Numbered from the stretch's first letter, positions 1 through 6,504 are shown. The stretch is DNA of 11,190 nt from an uncultured Selenomonadales bacterium (GCA_947167555.1 CAMVIO010000044.1:1-11190); one strand, 5' to 3'. Notes: generated from the letters alone by a model not told the origin. Translations and numbers: made by a program.

Positions 1-152
1 TTCCATTCCCCCGAATTGGTGCTTGCGATTTCTTCTTTGGACAAATCGCGGTTATACCATGCTTCGATAGTTTTTCCGCCCTCTGTTTCATAACGATGCT
101 TGTCATGGTAATAATTGTAATAGCCGCTTCCCATACTCTGAATAGTTACCAT
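1..152 (-). CDS. 5' part of an unidentified gene, possibly a MobF-type relaxase (runs off left edge)
   Basis: Only the first 50 codons are visible. The ATG at 150-152 is preceded by an excellent ribosome binding site, AAGGAGG at 161-167 (8-base spacing), so this is very likely a real start. The visible protein begins MVTIQSMGSGYYNYYHDKHR and is rich in paired tyrosines, followed by a W-Y pair near residue 32. TrwC/TraI-type (MobF) relaxases carry a similar start: a short hydrophobic strand, a glycine/serine stretch, then tyrosine pairs before a conserved tryptophan. The resemblance is only suggestive, because the histidine triad and the helicase domain would lie outside the window. A relaxase would fit an integrated conjugative element at guaA. 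Otherwise it is an unknown protein. Confidence 0.7.
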   Translation of the reverse strand, partial: MVTIQSMGSGYYNYYHDKHRYETEGGKTIEAWYNRDLSKEEIASTNSGEW

Positions 153-340
153 ATTGTTTTCCTCCTTGTGTGCTTCCGTTCCATTAAGTGGCAAATATAT
201 ATTAACGAACCTATTACCCTACATATATATCGATTATTTTGCAAAAATCTTAATAGGAAAAAGGAAACAATGTAAAAAATCAGTACAGGACTTTGTAAAA
301 TAGGCGTTTTTGCCGATACCCGATTGCCCATTTAGTTCGG

Positions 341-368
341 ATTATAGACTATCAATACTTTGTGCGAA
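341..368 (-). promoter_or_regulatory. Possible sigma-A promoter for the left-edge gene
   Basis: On the minus strand, TATAAT (complement of 341-346) is a perfect -10 box. It lies 16 bases after TTCGCA (complement of 363-368), which matches the -35 consensus at four of six positions. A transcript starting near 334 would carry a leader of about 180 bases before the start codon at 152. The promoter lies just after the stop codon of the nuclease gene, so the left-edge gene may be transcribed independently of the kinase-nuclease pair. The surrounding DNA is AT-rich, where chance matches are common. Confidence 0.4.
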
Positions 369-389
369 CAGAACCATTTAAAAAGGACA

Positions 390-1070
390 TTAGCAGCTTG
401 AATACAATAAATACTTGGAAAAAACATTGTCTTTGCGGCCAATATACTTGTCATGCGTTTTTTTGTATCTATCGAACAGGACTGAAGTATGCATATATTT
501 CAAATAATAGTCGCATTCGCAGGATTTTGGGGGGGCAACTATTTCTTCTATCACGCCGTCCATATCTGCAAGTAAACCAATACCGTCATTTTCCAATAAT
601 TTAAAATCAACTATGTTAATGCTCGCCTTTGGAAGTAATAGATATGAATAATCGGAGAACAATAAGTATCTTTGCGCTTGGACGATTCCATTTCTCCAAT
701 CACTGATTTTTGCTTCTACTGCAATGGTCGTTCCAAGACGTGCAGTCTTTATATTCTTTATTATCCTTACTATCTCATTTTTGATGGCTACCAAACTCAT
801 TTGTACCAATCGATAAACATACCTTCTTACTTTATCTAATGAGAACAAAAATTTATTTCCTATTTCTTTTAGAGTTGTTTGCTTTTCAGCATTTACATAA
901 TCCCATATAGAGAGCAAATAATAATCATCCAAACATTTTATTCTTCTATTCCCGCCAAGATTGAAGGAAATGTCTGGGATTCCGATTCCCATACGAATTT
1001 CATTAGCATAGCATATTCCATGTTTGTCTAAATAATCGTTCATCGAGTTAACAATTTGTGCTTCCAACAT
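390..1070 (-). CDS. Putative PD-(D/E)xK nuclease with inserted winged-helix-like region
   Basis: This 226-residue protein has no family name I am sure of. Its ends carry the pattern of a PD-(D/E)xK nuclease: Glu24, then G-I-P-D-I with Asp33, then a strand with E-A-K (Glu119, Lys121), followed by a helix with Gln131, Gln133 and Tyr135. That order (E, PD, ExK, QxxxY-like helix) is the restriction-endonuclease core also seen in sce7726-like proteins. Residues about 47-108 sit between the two catalytic halves and look like a winged helix: helices around 49-60, 65-74 and 77-92, then a basic hairpin. The start ATG is 4 bases after the kinase stop, with a weak GGGG ribosome binding site inside the kinase end, so translation is probably coupled. 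The likely role is nucleic acid cleavage alongside the kinase fusion. The fold is inferred from motifs; function is not shown. Confidence 0.72.
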   Translation of the reverse strand: MLEAQIVNSMNDYLDKHGICYANEIRMGIGIPDISFNLGGNRRIKCLDDYYLLSIWDYVNAEKQTTLKEIGNKFLFSLDKVRRYVYRLVQMSLVAIKNEIVRIIKNIKTARLGTTIAVEAKISDWRNGIVQAQRYLLFSDYSYLLLPKASINIVDFKLLENDGIGLLADMDGVIEEIVAPPKSCECDYYLKYMHTSVLFDRYKKTHDKYIGRKDNVFSKYLLYSSC

Positions 1071-1074
1071 TGTA

Positions 1075-3120
1075 TTAACCCCGCTTTTGCAATTTTCCTA
1101 TTACTTCTTTCCATGTTTTTAGGAACTTATAATCATCCTCTTTGAAGATTGGTTTGAGATGTTTATAATAGTTTATCGCGTTATCGATTCTTTCTGTAAT
1201 AAAGTTTATTCGTTCATTTTTCGTTTGCATATTTCTCAGACGTTGTATTTCTTCATTTCGTCTATAAAGAAAATGTTTTTTAGTTAATCCGTCTCTTATC
1301 AATAACTTTGGATCGACACCTTCACAGTAAGGACAATGGCATGTTATATCCGCTCCGATTTTTGATTGTAATAGCTGCATTATTTTGATTGGATTTTTTC
1401 GCTCAATTGCCACATTGGTCAAAAGCTCTGGTATATAATATCTAACATACATATTATAAGAATCCGTTGCTTCCTTATATAAATCTTCGTAAAACGATTC
1501 AAATCTTGATGTTCCTGATTCAAAAGCATATAATCCGAAAGCCAAAAGTGCTAACCCAAACGCTCCAATCCTTCCTGCAATAACCGGCTTGTTAGTCGAC
1601 TGTTGTAAATCGAGCAACGCTGTAGCATAGTTGTAGAGTTGAGCTGCATTGGAATCTTCATCAATACAATCTACATATATCCAATACATATCACAATTCA
1701 ATCCAGATAATACATTAAGGAAATATTCTCTTTCCGATTTATTGGTAAGAATATCCGATTTTATGCAAAAACCACCAATTAAATTCCCTTTAAAATCGAT
1801 TGAATTTAAATAAGTTCTTGTTTCTTCCAACAATTTTACATCTAAAGAAAACCAATTCTCATTTGTATCCATTTTTATCGTGTTCAAATTAGAATTGTTG
1901 CTCATATGGAAAGGCGCTACTATATTATTAACTTCATGTTTTCGTTGCTCGTCTACGACTTTTTTAACATATTCTTTTTTCTTTTCATAATCTCTCAGGT
2001 CTTCTAATTCTAATCGGCTCATGTCATTAGGCGCATATGACAAAGCAACCAAACCTTTTACATCGGCATATGTGTCATAAGCCAGTCTTATTGTAGCAGG
2101 ATCAATTATGGTATTTATTTGGTGTGCTTTAATAAACTGTAACAATTTTTTTTGCCGATCCTGATGGTTGATAGGAAATACAACATTATTTATGGAGTAT
2201 CCATCGTTGTAATATTCTTCCAATACAGTTTTTTCGTTCCAAAGGCGTACATAGTGAGTGGGCTCGAAGGCTTTAAAAATACTCGTGGGCGTTTCATTTA
2301 TATTATGCATGTATTGTCGAATGTCATCAATTGTATTTGGTCTTTTATAATTTTCTTTTTGCAATAATGCTACGAGTAAATTATCAATGTTATTTTCTAT
2401 TGTAGGAATAAATAACCTTATTGATATAGGCGACTCCATCTTTATTTTGTAATATAATTCTTCCCGAGAATTCACTTCCCCATAAGGAGACTTACCTGTA
2501 AGTAGTTTAAATAGCATAACACCTAATGCATAATAGTCTGATCGGTAGTCAACATTTTTGCTATCACTAATTTGTTCGGGTGACATATAGAGAGGTGTTC
2601 CAAGCTGATCGCCTGTATTGGTAATCGACGTATAATCAATCAATTTAGATAAGCCAAAATCCAAAATTTTAATATCGTTATTATCCATCATATATATATT
2701 TGCTGGTTTCAGATCTCGATGAATTAATTTTTGCAAATGTATGGATTCAATACCGTTTAAAATTTGATCAAAAATATTTAACGCCTCATCAATACTAAAC
2801 GATCGCGTTTTCATAATCCTTTCCAAATCTTGTCCATCAACAAAATCCATGATTACATATATATACTCCCATCCATTATCGGTGAATGTTCCATCATCTA
2901 TATAGGAAGACACATATTTACTCTTGACTTTTTTAAGTGCTTCAATCTCACGAGTGACACGGTTATCGGAATTCTTTGCAAACTCGGCCGCAACATAATC
3001 CATTGCAAACACTTTCATAGCATATACGCTATTATCTTTTTTGCATTTGTAAACTGTGCCAAAAGAACCCTTTCCTATGAAGTCTACAACTTCATACCCA
3101 TTAATCTTTTTCCCCACCAT
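1075..3120 (-). CDS. Ser/Thr protein kinase fused to a TGT-like (archaeosine TGT/DpdA-type) domain
   Basis: The protein has 681 residues from the ATG at 3118-3120. An ATG 18 bases upstream is in frame, but the GAGGAGG ribosome binding site lies between the two, so the inner ATG is preferred. Residues 9-272 are a complete Hanks-type kinase: glycine loop GKGSFG 16-21, Lys36, alpha-C Glu58, HRDLKPAN 134-141, DFG 154-156 and GTPLYMSPE 174-182. No membrane segment or PASTA repeats follow, so it is cytoplasmic. Residues about 335-545 alternate strands and helices like a TIM barrel. A segment at 515-536 (A-G-x4-F-G-L-A-L-L-A-F-G-x3-F-E-S-G) resembles the nucleophile region of archaeosine TGT. Then comes CHCPYC (Cys594, 596, 599) with His616 and EEIQRLRN, matching the TGT zinc site and the helix after it. 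The nucleophile Asp of TGT appears as Glu534. The gene is followed by a nuclease gene after 4 bases. Kinase call near certain; TGT-like call moderate; biological role unknown. Confidence 0.85.
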   Translation of the reverse strand: MVGKKINGYEVVDFIGKGSFGTVYKCKKDNSVYAMKVFAMDYVAAEFAKNSDNRVTREIEALKKVKSKYVSSYIDDGTFTDNGWEYIYVIMDFVDGQDLERIMKTRSFSIDEALNIFDQILNGIESIHLQKLIHRDLKPANIYMMDNNDIKILDFGLSKLIDYTSITNTGDQLGTPLYMSPEQISDSKNVDYRSDYYALGVMLFKLLTGKSPYGEVNSREELYYKIKMESPISIRLFIPTIENNIDNLLVALLQKENYKRPNTIDDIRQYMHNINETPTSIFKAFEPTHYVRLWNEKTVLEEYYNDGYSINNVVFPINHQDRQKKLLQFIKAHQINTIIDPATIRLAYDTYADVKGLVALSYAPNDMSRLELEDLRDYEKKKEYVKKVVDEQRKHEVNNIVAPFHMSNNSNLNTIKMDTNENWFSLDVKLLEETRTYLNSIDFKGNLIGGFCIKSDILTNKSEREYFLNVLSGLNCDMYWIYVDCIDEDSNAAQLYNYATALLDLQQSTNKPVIAGRIGAFGLALLAFGLYAFESGTSRFESFYEDLYKEATDSYNMYVRYYIPELLTNVAIERKNPIKIMQLLQSKIGADITCHCPYCEGVDPKLLIRDGLTKKHFLYRRNEEIQRLRNMQTKNERINFITERIDNAINYYKHLKPIFKEDDYKFLKTWKEVIGKLQKRG

Positions 3121-3127
3121 ACAGATT

Positions 3128-3134
3128 CCTCCTC
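3128..3134 (-). promoter_or_regulatory. Ribosome binding site that sets the kinase start
   Basis: The minus strand reads GAGGAGG here, ending 7 bases before the ATG at 3118-3120. The in-frame ATG at 3136-3138 lies upstream of this site and has no comparable site of its own. The start is therefore placed at 3120, removing six residues from the longest reading frame. Confidence 0.8.
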
Positions 3135-3239
3135 GCATACCAATATACGATTCTTCGGCATCAGCTATAGAGTAAAACTACAACTATCGAATGTTATTCT
3201 AATGCATTTAGTCCGTAAACAGTTTTATCAAATGAGAAC

Positions 3240-3290
3240 ACAATAAATATTTTAGAAAATCTCATTCGAACTCTATCGTGGCCGGCGGCT
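3240..3290. other. Inferred island attachment junction at the guaA 3' end
   Basis: The last codons and stop of guaA (stop at 3262-3264) mark the sharp change from GC-rich to AT-rich DNA. Islands that target guaA recombine within its last bases and restore an intact coding end, and guaA here is indeed intact and full length. No copy of this sequence that could be the other attachment site was noticed in the rest of the window; it would be expected beyond the left edge. The exact core cannot be defined from one end. Confidence 0.35.
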
Positions 3291-4806
3291 TCCCTGTGCA
3301 GTCGTAAAGCACGCGGTTGACGCCTTTGACCTCGTTCACGATGCGGCTGGCTGCTTTCGCGAGAACGTCCCACGGGAGACGGGCCGGTTCTGCCGTCATG
3401 AAGTCGCTGGTCAGGACGGCGCGGAGCGCTACGGCGTAGTCGTAGGTCCTGCCGTCGCCCATGACGCCGACCGAGCGCATGTTGGTCAGCGCGGCGAAAT
3501 ATTGCGCAAGCTCTTTGTCCGCGCCCGCGTTCGCCACTTCCTCGCGGTAGATGGCGTCGGCGTCCTGCACGAGCTTGACTTTTTCCGGCGTGACTTCGCC
3601 GATGATACGGATGCCGAGGCCGGGACCCGGGAACGGCTGGCGGTTCACGATGTTCTCGGGAAGCCCCAGGGCGCGTCCTGCTTTCCGCACTTCGTCCTTG
3701 AAAAGCAAGCGGAGCGGCTCGACGATTTCCTTGAAGTCCACATAGTCGGGCAACCCGCCCACGTTGTGATGGGACTTGATGACCGCTGCCTTGCCGAGAC
3801 CGCTCTCGATGACGTCGGGATAGATCGTGCCCTGCACGAGGTAATCCACGGCGCCGATTTTTTTCGCCTCGGCCTCGAAAACGCGGATAAATTCCTCGCC
3901 GATGATCTTGCGCTTCTGCTCCGGCTCGGTAACGCCCTTCAGCTTCGCAAAGAACTGCTCGCCCGCGTTGACGCGCACGAAATTCAGGTCGAAGCCGCTG
4001 CCCGGCCCGAAGGCCGCCTCGACCTCGTCGCCCTCGTTTTTCCTGAGGAGCCCGTGATCGACGAAGACGCAGGTGAGCTGTTTGCCGATGGCTTTCGACA
4101 GAAGCGCCGCCGCCACCGACGAATCAACGCCGCCGGACAGCGCACAAAGAGCGCGACCGCTTCCGATTTTTTCCCGAAGCGCGGCCACTGTGTTCTCGAT
4201 GAACGGTCCCATGGTCCAGTCGCCTTTGCAGCCGCAGATGTCCCGCACGAAATTCCGAAGCATTTTCTGTCCCTCGGCGGTGTGCATGACCTCGGGATGG
4301 AACTGGGTGGCGTAAAGACCGCGCTCAGCGTTCTCGAAAGCCGCTATCGGGCAGTCCGCCGTTTTCGCCGTGGTCGTGAAGCCTTCCGGAACGCGCGTGA
4401 TGCGGTCGGTGTGACTCATCCATACGACGGTTTTATTATTGACGCCTGCAAAAAGCCGCGACGAGGCTGCCGTGATTTCCAGCTCCGCTCTTCCGTATTC
4501 GCTCGTTTCTGCAGCTTTCACCTCGCCGCCCAGCGCGTGAGCCATGAGCTGCGAGCCGTAGCAGATGCCCAGCACCGGCACGCCCAGCGAGAAAAGGCCT
4601 GCGTCATAGGAAAGCGCGCCTTCGCCATAGACGCTCTGCGGACCTCCGGTCAGGATGATCCCCTTCGGATTTTTCGCGCGAATCTCGTCCAGAGGCAGCG
4701 TGTGCGGATGGACCTCGCAATAGACGTCGCACTCCCGCACCCGGCGGGCAATCAGTTGATTGTACTGGCCGCCGAAGTCCAGCACCAGCACCAGTTCATT
4801 CGTCAT
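3262..4806 (-). CDS. guaA: GMP synthase (glutamine-hydrolysing)
   Basis: This 514-residue enzyme makes GMP from XMP, ATP and glutamine, the last step of guanine nucleotide synthesis, in the cytoplasm. The N-terminal class I glutamine amidotransferase has its triad at Cys82 (in GICYG), His170 and Glu172 (in FHPEV). The ATP-pyrophosphatase domain follows with the SGGVDSS loop at 224-230. The C-terminal dimerisation domain contains PFPGPGLGIR and ends with the conserved KPPATIEFE tail. Length and domains are normal for the family, so the gene is intact despite the change of composition right after its stop. The start ATG has AAGGAGA upstream and overlaps the end of recX by 11 bases, indicating coupled translation with recX. 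The identification is secure. Confidence 0.98.
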   Translation of the reverse strand: MTNELVLVLDFGGQYNQLIARRVRECDVYCEVHPHTLPLDEIRAKNPKGIILTGGPQSVYGEGALSYDAGLFSLGVPVLGICYGSQLMAHALGGEVKAAETSEYGRAELEITAASSRLFAGVNNKTVVWMSHTDRITRVPEGFTTTAKTADCPIAAFENAERGLYATQFHPEVMHTAEGQKMLRNFVRDICGCKGDWTMGPFIENTVAALREKIGSGRALCALSGGVDSSVAAALLSKAIGKQLTCVFVDHGLLRKNEGDEVEAAFGPGSGFDLNFVRVNAGEQFFAKLKGVTEPEQKRKIIGEEFIRVFEAEAKKIGAVDYLVQGTIYPDVIESGLGKAAVIKSHHNVGGLPDYVDFKEIVEPLRLLFKDEVRKAGRALGLPENIVNRQPFPGPGLGIRIIGEVTPEKVKLVQDADAIYREEVANAGADKELAQYFAALTNMRSVGVMGDGRTYDYAVALRAVLTSDFMTAEPARLPWDVLAKAASRIVNEVKGVNRVLYDCTGKPPATIEFE

Positions 4807-5311
4807 AGGATTCGTTCTCCTTCAATAATAGTTCCGGATTTTCCTCCAAAAAAGCGGACGTTGCCGAGTCGCAGATCCCGTAGGAAAAACCGCGTCGATA
4901 CAGGAACTGCTTCATCTTTGCCCGGGGCGCAGCGGCGCGGAATCGCGAACGCAGGGAGCGAAGCGCGGCGTTCAGTTCACGTTCCTCCCGCCCTTCGTCC
5001 TTCGGCGCCGAAGCGCGAACCAGCGACGACGGGAAGCCGCGCGTGAGCAGCTTTTGCTCGATCTGCCGGACGCTCATGCCGCTTTCCTCGTACAGCTTTT
5101 GATATTGTCGGGCGCAGGATTCCTCGTCGTTCAGATAGTGGCGTTCTTCCAGCCGCGCTATCGCCGCGTCGATTTCCTCCGCCTCGTAATCCCGCTGCCG
5201 AAGTTTTTCCCGTAGCCGCGCCGACGATTGCTCCTGCCTTGCCAGGAGTTCCACCGCTTTTTCCAGCGCAGTGGGCTTAGGCTTTTGCTTTTGCGTTTTC
5301 CGCGCTCGCAT
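4796..5311 (-). CDS. recX: Regulatory protein RecX
   Basis: RecX binds RecA filaments and limits RecA activity during recombination and the SOS response. The protein has 171 residues, within the usual size. It shows the typical RecX make-up of small three-helix repeats rich in Arg, Glu and Leu, with segments such as LREKLRQRDY, AIARLEERHYLND, YQKLYEESGMS and LYRRGFSYGIC. It starts inside the end of recA (35-base overlap) with GGAGG at 5318-5322 placed 6 bases before the ATG, and it ends 11 bases inside guaA. The position directly after recA is the classic recX context. Sequence conservation in this family is low, so the call leans on the repeat pattern and on the neighbour. Confidence 0.92.
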   Translation of the reverse strand: MRARKTQKQKPKPTALEKAVELLARQEQSSARLREKLRQRDYEAEEIDAAIARLEERHYLNDEESCARQYQKLYEESGMSVRQIEQKLLTRGFPSSLVRASAPKDEGREERELNAALRSLRSRFRAAAPRAKMKQFLYRRGFSYGICDSATSAFLEENPELLLKENESYDE

Positions 5312-6392
5312 TCATCGCCTCCGCCGCTTTGGCTCTCTTGGCGGCCGCTTTCTTTTCCGCTTCCTCGGCTTGCGCCTTGAGCGCCGCCAGTACCTTTGCC
5401 GCCAGTTCGTCATAGAGCTTCCGATCCGTCTTCAAAAGCTCCTTGACCGAATCGCGGCCTTGTCCGAGGCGGGTTTCTTTATACGCATACCAGGAGCCGC
5501 TCTTCTTCACGACGTCCAGCTCCGCCGCCATATCGAGCACGCAGCCCTCGCGGGATACGCCTTCGCCGTACATGATATCGAACTCCGCCGTCTTGAAGGG
5601 AGGAGCCACCTTGTTCTTGACGATCTTGACCTTGGTGTGGGCGCCGACAGACTCTGTGCCTTGCTTCAGCACCTCGCCCTTGCGGACTTCCATGCGGACG
5701 GTCGAGTAGAATTTCAGCGCGCGACCGCCCGTGGTCGTTTCGGGATTGCCGTAGGAGATGCCGATCTTCTCGCGGACCTGGTTGATAAATACTGCCACAG
5801 CGCGGGATTTCGAAATGAAGCCGGTCAGCTTCCGCATCGCTTTGCTCATCAGCCGAGCCTGCAGCCCCACCTGGAGATCGCCCATCTCGCCGTCGATTTC
5901 TTCCTTCGGCACGAGCGCGGCCACCGAGTCCACGACGACGATGTCAATCGCGCCGCTCCGAACAAGCGCTTCCGCGATTTCCAGCGCCTGTTCGCCGTTG
6001 TCCGGCTGGGAAATCAGAAGATTGTCGATATCCACACCGAGTTTCTTCGCGTAAATCGGATCGAGAGCGTGCTCCGCGTCGATGAACGCCGCCACGCCGC
6101 CGCGCTTTTGCGCCGCCGCGATCATATGCAGCGATACCGTCGTCTTGCCCGACGACTCCGGGCCGTAAACCTCGATGATACGTCCCCGGGGGATGCCTCC
6201 GACGCCGAGCGCCAGATCCAGCGGCAGGATGTCCGTCGGGATGACCTCCACGTTCATATTGGCCGTCGCCTCGCCGAGCCGCATGATCGAGCCGTCGCCG
6301 AAGGTCTTCTGCAGATCCTTCAGCACCTTTTCCAGCGCGATGCTCTTGTCCTCCGGCATCTCGAATGCTTTGCTGTCCTTTTTCTTTTCCAT
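5277..6392 (-). CDS. recA: Recombinase A
   Basis: RecA forms filaments on single-stranded DNA, drives homologous strand exchange and triggers LexA cleavage. From the ATG at 6390-6392 the protein has 371 residues. An upstream in-frame ATG at 6450-6452 would add 20 residues, but the ribosome binding site AAGGGAG at 6399-6405 points to the inner one, and the resulting N-terminus matches other RecA proteins. The Walker A motif GPESSGKTT spans 77-85. The Walker B strand IDIVVVDSVAALVP, the FINQVREKIG segment and the loop containing NPETTTGG are all present. The C-terminal tail is unusual: alanine- and lysine-rich rather than acidic, and its coding end also holds the recX start. The gene probably leads a recA-recX-guaA transcription unit. 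Confidence 0.98.
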   Translation of the reverse strand: MEKKKDSKAFEMPEDKSIALEKVLKDLQKTFGDGSIMRLGEATANMNVEVIPTDILPLDLALGVGGIPRGRIIEVYGPESSGKTTVSLHMIAAAQKRGGVAAFIDAEHALDPIYAKKLGVDIDNLLISQPDNGEQALEIAEALVRSGAIDIVVVDSVAALVPKEEIDGEMGDLQVGLQARLMSKAMRKLTGFISKSRAVAVFINQVREKIGISYGNPETTTGGRALKFYSTVRMEVRKGEVLKQGTESVGAHTKVKIVKNKVAPPFKTAEFDIMYGEGVSREGCVLDMAAELDVVKKSGSWYAYKETRLGQGRDSVKELLKTDRKLYDELAAKVLAALKAQAEEAEKKAAAKRAKAAEAMNASAENAKAKA

Positions 6393-6427
6393 AAAAATCT
6401 CCCTTCTGCGTCCGAAAATATTTTCTC

Positions 6428-6441
6428 CGAACATTTTTTCT
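6428..6441. promoter_or_regulatory. Possible degenerate LexA (SOS) box near the recA transcription start
   Basis: The plus strand begins CGAACA here and matches the Gram-positive LexA consensus (CGAAC, four bases, GTTYC-like) at about 11 of 14 positions. The right half-site is poor, lacking the G of GTTC. It sits a few bases downstream of the proposed recA -10 box, where a repressor could block transcription. The location is sensible for recA, but the match is weak. Confidence 0.25.
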
Positions 6442-6442
6442 A

Positions 6443-6451
6443 ATTGTAACA
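6443..6451 (-). promoter_or_regulatory. Extended -10 promoter of recA
   Basis: The minus strand reads TGTTACAAT, an extended -10 element (TGn followed by a hexamer with one mismatch to TATAAT). No good -35 hexamer lies 16-18 bases upstream, which is normal for extended -10 promoters. Transcription would start near 6436, giving a leader of about 44 bases to the ATG at 6392. Nearly the same sequence stands upstream of the DUF2939-like gene. Confidence 0.5.
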
Positions 6452-6504
6452 TATTTCATTATCGAATAAAAGTTTTTTTCAATTATTTTCATTAGCCGAG
6501 GAAA

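Larger units (their letters stand above)
1..3261. mobile_element. End of a putative genomic island integrated at the guaA 3' end
   Basis: Everything left of the guaA stop codon is AT-rich (about one-third GC in sampled lines), while guaA and all genes to its right are GC-rich. The switch happens within a few tens of bases of the guaA stop. The genes here are accessory: a kinase fusion, a small nuclease and a partial gene that may be a relaxase. The 3' end of guaA is a known attachment site for genomic islands and integrative elements, which fits this layout. No integrase and no second attachment repeat are visible, so the island must extend beyond the left edge if the call is right. Transfer is strongly suggested by composition; the element type is inference. 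Confidence 0.6.

Noticed and set aside
146..331. Small minus-strand reading frame upstream of the left-edge gene, with a hydrophobic stretch
   Set aside because: It overlaps the ribosome binding site and start of the well-supported left-edge gene in another frame and has no good ribosome binding site of its own.
362..604. Plus-strand reading frame opposite the nuclease C-terminus
   Set aside because: No ribosome binding site and no recognisable sequence; it is a shadow of the minus-strand gene.
3121..3138. Longer kinase N-terminus from the ATG at 3136-3138
   Set aside because: The GAGGAGG site lies after that ATG and is ideally placed for the ATG at 3118-3120.
2830..3246. Plus-strand reading frame antisense to the kinase N-terminus
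   Set aside because: The opposite strand encodes a complete set of kinase motifs here; this frame has no motif or initiation signal.
3502..5046. Long plus-strand reading frame antisense to guaA and recX
   Set aside because: It is the complement of two clearly identified genes in GC-rich DNA, where stop codons are rare in antisense frames. Its protein shows no motif and has a skewed Arg/Ala/His composition.
5271..6443. Long plus-strand reading frame antisense to recA
   Set aside because: It is a mirror of recA codon structure with no ribosome binding site and no recognisable domain.
6393..6452. Longer RecA N-terminus from the ATG at 6450-6452
   Set aside because: It would start at the promoter -10 region and would place the AAGGGAG ribosome binding site inside the gene; the extra 20 residues do not look like RecA.
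5944..6492. Minus-strand reading frame overlapping the recA 5' half in another frame
   Set aside because: It is an out-of-frame shadow of recA with Arg/Gly-rich nonsense composition.
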